From NCBI RefSeq assembly GCF_029227915.1, contig NC_079885.1:2046001-2110000 (forward strand): DNA of 64,000 nt, in the 5' to 3' direction. Positions 22,234-32,186 of this stretch are shown here, in pieces. The DNA comes from Hydractinia symbiolongicarpus (Eukaryota; Cnidaria; Hydrozoa; Anthoathecata; Hydractiniidae). The number at the start of each line of letters is the position of its first letter. Within the stretch, counting starts at the first letter, position 1. The notes under the pieces were generated by a model. It did no database searches. It was not told the origin of the DNA and saw nothing but the letters and a program-made list of their open reading frames with translations. The position numbers were made by a program, and so were the translations under genes.

Positions 22234-25200
22234 AAATTTTTTTTTGATTTTTTTTTTTGATTTTCTCTTTATTTAACGTCGATAGATACAATAGTATTTA
22301 AATAACTAATTTAAATCGACAACAAAACGTAAAACAAGGCAAACAGCGATAAAAAATAAGAAAAATAAATAAATAAATAAGTAAAGTTAAAATATGTATG
22401 GTATATCCATGCATATTTTACAGGTGCAAACATCACCTTCCCAAAATTTTATTGAGCTACGGAAGGCTTCGAGAGAAGGAGCATTCTTTGTAGCGTCAGG
22501 CACAGATATCCATAGCTTCCCTGCAATATTTGATAAAGTATTTAAGCCATAGTACGTTGTCCGACAAGTTGGTCGCCTGATCAAATTAAAGCAACGAAGG
22601 TTGTACTTGTTTTCCCTAACAGAAAATATCTCGTTCATATATAGAGGTGACAATCCATTTAAAAATTTGTAAACCTCTTTCATTAAATTCTGTAAATTGA
22701 TGATGTGAATATTTTTAACATTACATAAAGATAAAAGTTCATCGTAACTGCCATTTATATCGTCCTGTATGATTCTTAGACAACGTTCATGAATACGATT
22801 GATTCGATTATTCGCAACTTTTCCACAAAACATCCATACTAAGGGACAGTAAGAAAACTGAGACAAAATAAATGAATTGAAGAGAAAACGCTTCATCTTG
22901 GGTGTCAAAAAGGAAGATATCCTTTGAAGCACGTTGAGTTTCCTACTAGCCTTATTACAGATGTTTTTGACATGCGAATGAAAGTTTAGTCTCGAGTCAA
23001 TCGTAACACCAAGAAGCACTACAGACGATTTACACGCAATTTTCAAATGGTTAAATATCAAACTTTCATCGTGATGACCTAATACAATATATTGATACTT
23101 TTTCAAATTTATTGCTAAGTAATTTTCATAAAACCAATTATTAACTATGACCAAATTAGTAAGCAGTGTTTGTTTTACATCTTCTAATGAATTTTCACAA
23201 GCATATAAGGTGTCATCATCTGCAAAGTTACAAAGGGATGATTGAATAATGAACCAGAATAAATCGTTTATAGAATAATTGAAGAAAGGAGGTCCTAAGA
23301 TTGATCCTTGTGGAACTCCAACTTGAAGAGGAAGCCATTCGCTAAAAGAAGAATTTATTCTGGTTCTCTAAAAACGATTTTTCAAGTATGAGTGAATAAA
23401 TAATAAAGAAGATTCAGAAAAACCATAGGCATGCAGCTTTGCAATAAGCAAATCATGGTTGATAGTATCAAAAGCTTTTGAAAGGTCCATTAGCACTGCT
23501 CCAACTACACCCTTATTATCAAGTGTGCTTTTCCATTGTTCAATCATTCGAATGAGAGCATATTGTGTATTATAACCCTTTCTGAAGCCTGATAGATGAG
23601 GGCTGAGTTTGTCATGCATAAAAGTGTGCATTTGATTAAGAATAATTCTTTCAAAAACCTTTGATAAACAGGGAAGCAAGCTAACAGGTCTATAGTTCTC
23701 CTTATCATTACAGTCATCCTTCTTAAAAACAGGTATAACCTCTGCAAGTTTTAAATCATCAGGAAAAATATTAGACTGTAAACAAAAATTTATAATATTA
23801 GTGAGGATAGGAACAAAGATATGAATAAACTTTTTCAACATAAAAACTGGAAAATCACCACTAACAGAAGATTTCTTTGCATCCATGTCTTTGATGACTT
23901 TGAGAACATCAGGCTGTTCAACCATCGAAAAATAGAACTTTTCATCATAACCCACATTTTCACGAATTTTCAAAATACTGATGTGATTAGTATACGAGTG
24001 GATTGCATCGTGAATGGTTGCTGTATGTGTATCATCGTTTGGTTTGATTGGTAAATTTTTCGTGATGTTGGTGTAATATTCATTGAAGATTTTGCATAAT
24101 TTTTGTTCGTCGGTGACTATCTTTTCTTTCTCAATTAAGATAATTTTGTTGGTGTTATAACTAACGTTTGAAAACAATGGCTTGACAGACTTCCAGAACT
24201 TTTTATTATCAGTAATGCTTGTCATACGTAAACCCTTGAAATACGAACGTCTGGTTTTTCGTAATAAGGAAACACAGTAGTTTCTCTGTCTAGTGAAGTT
24301 GGACCAATTTTCTTTTGATCGTGATTTGTTATATATGCGACGAAGTTTGGATCTGTGCATAATAGCTTTGCGAAGCTCCTTGGTGATAAAAGGTGCGTTA
24401 TTGAATCTTAGTATTTTCTCTTTCAATGGTGCAAAATGGTTTAGCGTAGACGTGATGCATAAATTGAATTGGTTAAAGTCGTAATTGTTCTCAAGTAATT
24501 TCAAAAAGTTCATTGATAATGTTCTTTCAAAATCAAAGTAGTCAATTTTGTTGTAATTTCTGTAGTGTTTCACAATTGGGTCGCCTTTAATCACGTTCAT
24601 TCTCATCACACTTCCAACAAATAAATGCCAATCTGATATGCCAGTTTCGATTGTTACACTATTTTTAAAGAAATTTGGTTGATTTGTTAATATGTGATCA
24701 ATGCAAGAAGGCGAGGTACTTGACTTAAAGCAGGTTGGTGATTTGATTAGTCTATGGAGGTCGTATGTTGAAATGAAGTTATCGAAATCTGTGTCACTTA
24801 TTTCCATGTTTAAATCACCCATAATTATGATGTTTTCGTGATAGTTGAGATGTGAAATCAATACATTTGCGATTTGAGTTAAAAAGTAGTAATTTTTTTG
24901 TAACGGTGGTTTATATGCACCGATTAAAAGCCATTTGCGTTTTCGAAGATTTATTTCGACAACTAAAACTTCGATATCATCCGGTAAAGTATATTTTCGC
25001 AACACTTTGAAGGGAATATTTTCATTTATATAGAGTAAAATACCGCCACCATGTCCATTTCTATCTTTCCTCAGAATTGCGTAATTATCTAACTTAAATT
25101 GAGCATCAGTGAACGATTCATCTATTTTCGTTTCAGTTAGAAGCAGAACATCAATATTGTGCTTGAAAGTTAAATCAATTGCTTCGAACTTGTTTCGCAA

Positions 25201-25770
25201 CGAGTTTACGTTCAGATGACCGACTATCAAGTTACACATGTTACTGCGACGTAGAGTGAAAATATCATATGTTGAATCAAAAGTATCTGAGGCAGTGTTC
25301 GGTGGATCTGTGTCGTAAATTTCGACAGGTTTTTTGTGTCAATCTTCAATCACCTGTAGAAAGTTCCGAGACAATATTGAAGTCCCTTTCATATTTAGGT
25401 GAAGGCGACTTCTATTTAAATGCAAGTCGGGGTTTATATTATCATTATTGATAAAGCCGATGTTTCTTTGTTCGCAAAGATGAGCGAGAGATTTGTTGAC
25501 TGCCATCACCTTTTCATTTAGTCTGTCTTTTCGTTGAATTATGCCCGATATCATTACATTATTTTCACCAGATTTCAATTTAATAGCCAATTTTACTATG
25601 TTTTGAGCAATTTGATCGGTTTCGATTCTATTAAGATCGTTAGTGCCACAATGAATAATAATGTTTTCGGGAGACATGTTTGTAGTTGGTATTGCGTAAC
25701 TTTCCATGCATTTAGTCGTGGCTCCAGAGAAGGATTTCACTATAATCTTGTTCTCGTGATGATGAAATGA
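22234..25770 (-). mobile_element. CR1/L2-like non-LTR retrotransposon, 5'-truncated, copy 2
   Basis: This has the same extent and junctions as the element at 16870-20405, and I found only four differences over about 3.54 kb. One is a synonymous change (CAGGGACAG against CAGGCACAG at about 22502); one is Lys to Thr at about 24450; one is Asp to Glu in ORF1 at about 25669; and one is the extra A at about 24575 that keeps ORF2 in frame. Identical truncation point, tail and left satellite flank show that it was copied with its surroundings and did not insert independently. Only the 5' flank differs, through loss of one monomer. Confidence 0.9.
22387..25239 (-). pseudogene. ORF2 endonuclease/reverse transcriptase, one in-frame TAG
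   Basis: A 951-codon frame from ATG (25239) to stop, open except for one TAG at codon 624 (23368-23370). The APE-type endonuclease is at residues 1-220 (Glu36 in LTETKID, Asp142/Asn144 in GDLN, Asp181/His182 in CIDHILTN, Asp203/His205 in ISDWH; the SDxH spacing resembles SDFH forms of animal CR1-like elements). Reverse transcriptase spans about 480-760 (YRPVSLLPCLSKVFERI at 516, SGFRKGYNTQ at 550, Asp585 in LMDLSKAFD, VGVPQGSILGPPFF at 640, FADD at 672-675, coordinates 23215-23226). A thumb-like LLGVTIDSRLNF and a C-terminal region follow. The TAG falls between the two catalytic aspartate motifs, so translation would stop before the FADD box. A single C-to-T change from CAG would explain it. 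It is shared with copy 1, so it predates the duplication. Confidence 0.92.
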
Positions 25771-25782
25771 AAATGAAAACAT
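25339..25782 (-). pseudogene. ORF1 C-terminal fragment with SGNH esterase domain, copy 2
   Basis: 147 codons with GTNDL at residues 46-50 and the block V His at residue 118 (LHLNMKG). The usual DxxH aspartate is a serine, as far as I can align it. The first ATG (25780-25782) is made of flanking satellite sequence; copy 1 has ATA there, so this start is accidental and the true N-terminal half is missing. The stop is about 99 bp before the ORF2 start. Relative to copy 1 there is one Asp to Glu change. Confidence 0.85.
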
Positions 25783-26039
25783 TTTTAAAAACTACAAGTC
25801 TCATGGGCTTTAGTGGTGAAATAATAATTTAAAAAATCGTTTGGGAAATGAGTTTACTCCCTGGGTACTTTCTTTGTATACTTTTGACTATACGGGCCGC
25901 GTCCGGGATTTACGTGAAATCGCAGGTTTTCGTTTGCAGGCGATTAAACTTCTTTTATTCAGCGTCTCATCAAAAATGAAAACATTTTTGAAAACTACAA
26001 GTCTCATGCGTTTTAGTGGTGAAATAATAATTTAAAAAA

Positions 26040-27237
26040 TCGTTTGGGAAATGAGTTTACTCCCTGGGTACTTTCTTTGTATACTTTTGACTATACGGGC
26101 CGAGTACGGGATTTACGGGAAATCGCAGGTTTTCGTTTGCCGGCGATTAAACTTCTTTTATTCAGCGTCTCATCAAAAATGAAAACATTTTTGAAAACTA
26201 CAAGTCTCATACGTTTTAGTGGTGAAAAAATAATTTAAAAATTCGTTCTGGAAATGAGTTTACTCACTGGGTACTTTCCTTGTATACTTTTAACTCTACG
26301 GGCCGAGTCCGGGATTTACGGGAAATCGCGGGTTTCCGTTTGCCGGCGATTAAACTTCTTTTATTCAGCGTCTCATCAAAAATGAAAACATTTTTAAAAA
26401 CTACAAGTCTCATGGACTTTAGTGGTGAAATAATAATTTAAAAAATCGTTTGGGAAATGAGTTTACTCCCTGGGTACTTTCTTTGTATACTTTTGACTAT
26501 ACGGGCCGAGTCCGGGATTTACGGAAAATCGCAGGTTTTCGTTTGCAGGCGATGAAACTTCTTTTATTCAGCGTCTCATCAAAAATGAAAACATTTTTGA
26601 AAACTACAAGTCTCATGCGTTTTAGTGGTGAAAAAATAATTTAAAAAATCGTTCGGGAAATGAGTTTACACCCTGGGTACTCTCTTTGTATACTTTTGAC
26701 TATACAGGCCGAGTCCGGGATTTACGGGAAGTCGCAGCTTTTCGTTTGCCGGCGATTAAACTTCTTTCATTCAGCGTCTCATCAAAAATGAAAACATTTT
26801 TGAAAACTACAAGTCTCATGCGTTTTAGTGGTGAAAAAATAATTTAAAAATTCGTTAGGGAAATGAGTTTACTCACTGGGTACTTTCCTTGTTTACTTTT
26901 GACTATACGGGCCGAGACCGGGATTTACGGGAAATCGCAGGTTTTCGTTTGCCGGCGATTAAACTTCTTTTATTCAGCGTCTCATCAAAAATGAAAACAT
27001 TTTTGAAAACTACAAGACTCATACGTTTTAGTGGTGAAAAAATAATTTAAAAATTCGTTCGGGAAATGAGTTTACTCACTGGGTACTTTCCTTGTATACT
27101 TTTCACTATACGGGCCGAGTCCGGGATTTACCGGAAATCGCGGGTTTTCGTTTGCCGGCGATTAAACTTCTTTTATTCAGCGTCTCATCAAAAATGAATA
27201 CATTTTTAAAAACTACAAGTCTCATGGGCTTTAGTGG
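26040..27237 (+). repeat. 203-bp satellite between retrotransposon and first non-coding insert
   Basis: Six monomers of the common subfamily. The last full monomer carries CTACAAGACTCATACG (about 27012), TTTTCACTATAC (27100), TTTACCGGAAATCG and AAAATGAATAC (27191). These private variants recur 3690 bp downstream and mark the start of the duplicated segment. No gene is seen. Confidence 0.88.
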
Positions 27238-27439
27238 AGAAACTAGTATAGAAAGTGTTGCGGAGCGTGGGACTGAGTCCCCTAGGTTCGCAAGCAAAAA
27301 ATGTTAGATGCCCCTCTCAATTGAATCGTATAATGAATCGTATAAAAAACAAAGTTTCCACGTGCTTCATGGTAATCGATCAAACGGTTTCATCTTCGAT
27401 TTGATGAAACATTTCCTGGACGTGCGTACAATATATATA

Positions 27440-27675
27440 TAACTACAATCATCCACAAAAATATGTCTCTACATTCCCCTCATGTTTAACACTGACCTTT
27501 GTGGCTCAGCAAGGTAAACGATTACACGTGACATACCTTTATGAACGTACTATCTGCAAAATATCTAGCTAGCTAGCTATGTTCTTTTTTTGCTGACTTT
27601 CTAAACTTTTTAGTTCTTGGTTTTTGGAATAAAATTGCCAGCAGAGACAAGAAATTTTGTGGATGATTGTAGCTA
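27440..27675. mobile_element. Nested TA-flanked inverted-repeat element (MITE-like), copy A
   Basis: The arms CTACAATCATCCACAAAA (27443-27460) and its exact reverse complement (27655-27672) are 194 bp apart. One base further out both sides reach TA (27440-27441 and 27674-27675), as for a Tc1/mariner-type target duplication. Weaker similarity continues inward (TGTCTCT on both sides). The interior is non-coding and includes a run of GCTA units at 27576-27589. A MITE is the simplest reading; a structured non-coding sequence is the alternative. Confidence 0.5.
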
Positions 27676-27798
27676 GAACAAGCTATGTGATGGGACATTC
27701 CTACAGAGTAGAATTATCTCACTCACTGTGTAGTATATGTATAGTTAGAAAATCTGTCCAAAAGAATTTTTCTATGCTGCTATTATGTAGCTAACTGA

Positions 27799-28045
27799 TT
27801 TTATGCTAGCAAAAATAGCTAATTTTATGTTAGCTATATACATTGGTAGATTTATCCCAGTTAAGTAGTTAATTCTATGCTAGCTTTGTAGCTAGTGTAT
27901 TATGGTAGCTATATGGCACTGTTTGCTCTTTTTTATGCTAGCTAGTAAGCATAAAAATGAGCAAACAAGAAGTAGCTAGGTAGCTATAGCTATATGCTAT
28001 CTAAGTTCTATTATTCCAGCTAAGTCGGCAGTTTTATGTTAGCTA
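27799..28045 (+). repeat. Degenerate TTTTATGYTAGCTA motif cluster
   Basis: The motif TTTTATG(C/T)TAGC(TA) occurs at about 27799, 27823, 27873 (TTCTATGCTAGCT), 27929 and 28032, with many more GTAGCTA and TAGCTAGC words between. The spacing is irregular, so this is not a simple tandem array. It may be an old, decayed minisatellite inside the insert. The same cluster lies at about 31489-31735 in copy B. Confidence 0.5.
27921..27966. other. 19-bp-stem hairpin in insert, copy A
   Basis: The left arm GTTTGCTCTTTTTTATGCT (27921-27939) and right arm AGCATAAAAATGAGCAAAC (27948-27966) pair with one mismatch around an 8-nt loop. The identical structure is at 31611-31656. It could form a cruciform or an RNA stem-loop; no function is evident. 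Confidence 0.7.
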
Positions 28046-28496
28046 GCTTTAGGTGTGAGAAAGGCGAAGAAGGGATCATTACATGTAAAAAAATAGTGAT
28101 ATATTAGCTAGCTAAACATACCCTTTCTTCGTTTCTTGGAAATGCCCTTCCGTCCATTACCACCAACAAGCCAATATGGCCATATCAACGTAATTTTCAT
28201 TTCAAGCGCTATGTATCTGGAGAAATGTCACGTGATATTAGTAAGAGTGACCGTGGCTAAAGCTCTGTGCCGACCTAATCTCAACTGAAAACGGCGTGTC
28301 TCGATCAACCAGATTTTCACGGAAGAAATGACCAAAAAAATATTTGGGTAAGTGGGTCAAAAATCGGACATTTTCAAAATTTGATGTACTAGGGGAAAAC
28401 GCGGAAATTCGTCACGCTCTAATATATTTATGGGAACGAGGAAAATAGCTCCGCTGCGCTCGGCTCGCTGGCGCTCCCCTTCACTCCGCTCCGCAA

Positions 28497-30927
28497 TAAT
28501 AATTTTAAAAATCGTTTGGGAAATGAGTTTACTCCCTGGGTACTTTCTTCGTATACTTTTGACTATACGGGCCGAGTCCAGGATTTACGGGAAATCGCAG
28601 GTTTTCGTTTGCCGGCGATTAAACTTCTTTTATTCAGCGTCTCATCAAAAATGAAAATATTTTTAAAAACTACAAGTCTCATGCGTTTTAGTGGTGAAAA
28701 AGTAATTTAAAAAATCGTTCGGGAAATGAGTTTACTCCCTGGGTACTTTCTTTGTATACTTTTGACTATACGGGCCAAGCCCGGGATTTACGGGAAATCG
28801 CGGGTTTTCGTTTGCCGGAAATTAAACTTCTTTTATTCAGCGTCTCATCAAAAATGAAAACATTTTTAAAAACTACAAGTCTTATGCGTTTTAGTGGTGA
28901 AAAAATAATTTAAAAAATCGTTCTGGAAATGAGTTTACTCCCTGGGTACTTTCTTTGTATACTTTTGACTTTACGGGCCGAGTCCGGGATTTACGGGAAG
29001 TCGCAGCTTTTCGTTTGCCGGCGATTAAACTTCTTTCATTCAGCGTCTCAACAAAAATGAAAACATTTTTGAAAACTACAAGTCTCATGCGTTTTAGTGG
29101 TGAAAAAATGATTTAAAAATTCGTTAGGGAAATGAGTTTACTCACTGGGTACTTTCCTTGTATACTTTTGACTATACGGGCCGAGATCGGGATTTACGGG
29201 AAATGGCGGATTTTAGTTTGCCGGCGATTAAACTTCTTTTATTCAGCGTCCCATCAAGAATGAAAAAATTTTTAAAAACTACAAGTCTCATGGGCTTTAG
29301 TGGTGAAATAATAATTTAAAAAATCGTTTGGGAAATGAGTTTACTCCCTGGGTACTTTCTTTGCATACTTTTGACTATACGGGCCGAGTACGGGATATAC
29401 GGGAAATCGCAGGTTTTCGTTTGCCGGCGATTAAACTTCTTTTATTCAGCGTCTCATCAAAAATGAAAACATTTTTGAAAACTACAAGTCTCATACGTTT
29501 TAGTGGTGAAAAAATAATTTAAAAATTCGTTCGGGAAATGAGTTTACTCACTGGGCATTTTCCTTGTATACTTTTAACTATACGGGCCGAGTCCGGGATT
29601 TACGGGAAATCGCAGGTTTTCGTTTGCCGGCGATTGAACTTCTTTTATTCAGCGTCTCATCAAAAATGAAAACATTTTTGAAAGCTACAAGTCTCATACG
29701 TTTTAGTGGTGAAAAAATAATTTAAAAATTCGTTCGGGAAATGAGTTTACTCACTGGGTACTTTCCTTGTATACTTTTAACTATACGGGCCGAGTCCGGG
29801 ATTTACGGGAAATCGCGGGTTTTCGTTTGCCGGCGATTAAACTTCTTTTATTCAGCGTCTCATCAAAAATGAAAACATTTTTAAAAACTACAAGTCTCAT
29901 GGGCTTTAGTGGTGAAATAATAATTTAAAAAATCGTTTGGGAAAGGAGTTTAGTCCCTGGGTACTTTCTTTGTATATTTTTGACTATACGGGCCGACTCC
30001 AGGATTTACGGGAAATCGCAGGTTTTCGTTTGCCGGCGATTAAACTTCTTTTATTCAGCGTCTCATCAAAAATGAAAACATTTTTAAAAACTACAAGTCT
30101 CATGCGTTTTAATGGTGAAAAAATAATTTAAAAATTCGTTCGGGAAATGAGTTTACTCACTGGGTACTTTCCTTGTATACTTTTGACTATACGGGCCGAG
30201 TCCGGGATTTACGGGAAATCGCGGGTTTTCGTTTGCCGGCGATTGAACTTCTTTTATTCAGCGTCTCATCAAAAATGAAAACATTTTAAAAAACTACAAG
30301 TCTCATGGGCTTTAGTGGTGAAATAATAATTTAAAAAATCGTTTGGGAAATGAGTTTACTCACTGGGTACTTTCCTTGTATACTTTTGACTATACGGGCC
30401 GAGACCGGGATTTACGGGAAATTGCGGGTTTTCGTTTGCCGGCGATTAAACTTCTTTTATTCAGCGTCTCTTCAAAAATGAAAACATTTTTGAAAACTAC
30501 AAGTCTTATGCGTTTTAGTGGTAAAAAAATAATTTAAAAAATCGTTCGGGAAATGAGTTTACACACTGGGTACTTTCTTTGTATACTTTTGAATATACGG
30601 GCCGAGTCCGGGATTTACGGGAAATCGCAGGTTTTCGTTTGCCGGCGATTAAACTTCTTTTATTCAGCGTCTCATCAAAAATGAAAACATTTTTGAAAAC
30701 TACAAGACTCATACGTTTTAGTGGTGAAAAAATAATTTAAAAATTCGTTCGGGAAATGAGTTTACTCACTGGGTACTTTCCTTGTATACTTTTCACTATA
30801 CGGGCCGAGTCCGGGATTTACCGGAAATCGCGGGTTTTCGTTTGCCGGCGATTAAACTTCTTTTATTCAGCGTCTCATCAAAAATGAATACATTTTTAAA
30901 AACTACAAGTCTCATGGGCTTTAGTGG
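28497..30927 (+). repeat. 203-bp satellite between the two inserts
   Basis: About twelve monomers. The first resumes directly after the insert with TAATAATTTTAAAAATCG. Private variants include TCTTCGTATAC at 28547, CCGGAAATTAAAC at about 28815, ATCAAGAATGAAAAAATT at about 29254, GGGATATACGGG at about 29392 and GTTTAGTCCC at 29948. Several are found again in the second duplicated unit. No gene is seen. Confidence 0.88.
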
Positions 30928-32186
30928 AGAAACTAGTATAGAAAGTGTTGCGGAGCGTGGGACTGAGTCCCCTAGGTTCGCAAGCAAAAAATTTTAGATG
31001 CCCCTCTCAATTGAATCGTATAATGAATCGTATAAAAAACAAAGTTTCCACGTGCTTCATGGTAATCGATCAAACGGTTTCATCTTCGATTTGATGAAAC
31101 ATTTCCTGGACGTGCGTACAATATATATATAATTACAATCATCCACAAAAATATTTCTCTACATTCCCCTCATGTTTAACACTGACCTTTGTGGCTCAGC
31201 AAGGTAAACGATTACACGTGACATACCTTTATGAACGTACTATCTGCAAAATATCTAGCTAGCTAGCTATGTTCTTTTTTTGCTGACTTTCTAAACTTTT
31301 TAGTTCTTGGTTTTCGGAATAAAATTGCCAGCAGAGACAAGAAATTTTGTGGATGATTGTAGCTAGAACAAGCTATGTGATGGGACATTCCTACAGAGTA
31401 GAATTATCTCACTCACTGTGTAGTATATGTATAGTTAGAAAATCTGTCCAAAAGAATTTTTCTATGCTGCTATTATGTAGCTAACTGATTTTATGCTAGC
31501 AAAAATAGCTAATTTTATGTTAGCTATATACATTGGTAGATTTATCCCAGTTAAGTAGTTAATTCTATGCTACCTTTGTAGCTAGTGTATTATGGTAGCT
31601 ATATGGCACTGTTTGCTCTTTTTTATGCTAGCTAGTAAGCATAAAAATGAGCAAACAAGAAGTAGCTAGGTAGCTATAGCTATATGCTATCTAAGTTCTA
31701 TTATTCCAGCTAAGTCGGCAGTTTTATGTTAGCTAGCTTTAGGTGTGAGAAAGGCGAAGAAGGGATCATTACATGTAAAAAAATAGTGATATATTAGCTA
31801 GCTAAACATACCCTTTCTTCGTTTCTTGGAAATGCCCTTCCGTCCATTACGACCAACAAGCCAATATGGCCATATCAACGTAATTTTCATTTCAAGCGCT
31901 ATGTATCTGGAGAAATGTCACGTGATATTAGTAAGAGTGACCGTGGCTAAAGCTCTGTGCCGACCTAATCTCAACTGAAAACGGCGTGTCTCGATCAACC
32001 AGATTTTCACGGAAGAAATGGCCAAAAAAATATTTGGGTAAGTGGGTCAAAAATCGGACATTTTCAAAATTTGATGTACTAGGGGAAAACGCGGAAATTC
32101 GTCACGCTCTAATATATTTATGGGAACGAGGAAAATAGCTCCGCTGCGCTCGGCTCGCTGGCGCTCCCCTTCACTCCGCTCCGCAA
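30928..32186 (-). mobile_element. Non-coding insert with asymmetric inverted repeats, copy B
   Basis: This is the same insertion as 27238-28496 with seven substitutions that I could count. The inverted repeats are at 30948-30957 and 32177-32186, the palindrome at 30959-30971 and the hairpin at 31611-31656. Both junctions with the satellite are identical to copy A, so it was duplicated with its flanks rather than transposed. A 72-codon minus-strand frame at 32047-32265 crosses from satellite into the GC-rich end and is not a credible gene. Confidence 0.6.
31130..31365. mobile_element. Nested TA-flanked inverted-repeat element, copy B
   Basis: This is the counterpart of 27440-27675. The left arm now reads TTACAATCATCCACAAAA (C to T at its first base) and the inner TGTCTCT has become TTTCTCT, so the inverted repeat is decaying. 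The TA dinucleotides are retained on both sides. Confidence 0.45.

Larger units (their letters stand above)
20877..26039 (+). repeat. 5.36-kb compound higher-order repeat containing retrotransposon, copy 2
   Basis: The second copy is in direct tandem with the first. It has lost one monomer just after the retrotransposon's right end, so the offset between copies falls from 5365 to 5163 bp there. The next monomer (26044) matches 20881, the first monomer of this copy, so a third unit began but is not continued beyond about 26.24 kb. Confidence 0.78.
27238..28496 (-). mobile_element. Non-coding insert with asymmetric inverted repeats, copy A
   Basis: A single-copy-looking 1.25-kb block interrupts a monomer between TTTAGTGG(A)GAAA and TAATAATTT. 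The sequence TTGCGGAGCG at 27258-27267 is inverted at 28487-28496. On the right it touches the satellite, but on the left 20 bp of other sequence intervene. A 13-bp palindrome GGGACTGAGTCCC (27269-27281) lies next to the left repeat. On the minus strand the element would start TTGCGGAGCGGAGTG and end TATACTAG, with T-rich flanks on both sides. Asymmetric inverted repeats, a nearby palindrome and T/T insertion are described for non-autonomous Helentron/Helitron2-type elements; that identity is an inference. There is no coding potential. The interior is AT-rich with many GCTAGC motifs, while the last 55 bp are GC-rich. Confidence 0.6.
26941..30630 (+). repeat. 3.69-kb segmental duplication, copy A
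   Basis: This unit contains about 0.3 kb of satellite, the 1.25-kb non-satellite insert and about 2.1 kb of satellite. It matches copy B at an offset of 3690 bp through the insert, then 3487 bp (one monomer missing in B), then 4704 and 5110 bp after extra monomers were added to B. The left edge is approximate: sequence before about 26.93 kb diverges. Confidence 0.75.

Noticed and set aside
23152-23154. TTG as start of a separate 255-codon protein (also at about 17788 in copy 1)
   Set aside because: The same frame is open upstream through the FADD and VGVPQGS motifs to the TAG, so this is the C-terminal part of ORF2, not a separate gene.
27502-27514. tRNA A-box-like TGGCTCAGCAAGG in the insert
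   Set aside because: No B box follows at a suitable distance and no cloverleaf can be folded, so neither a tRNA gene nor a tRNA-derived SINE is supported.
27238-28496. Classical Helitron (5' TC, 3' CTRR with hairpin 10-12 bp upstream)
   Set aside because: The minus-strand end is CTAG, but the start is TT rather than TC, and the palindrome is over 20 bp from the end; the asymmetric inverted repeat fits the Helentron/Helitron2 type better.
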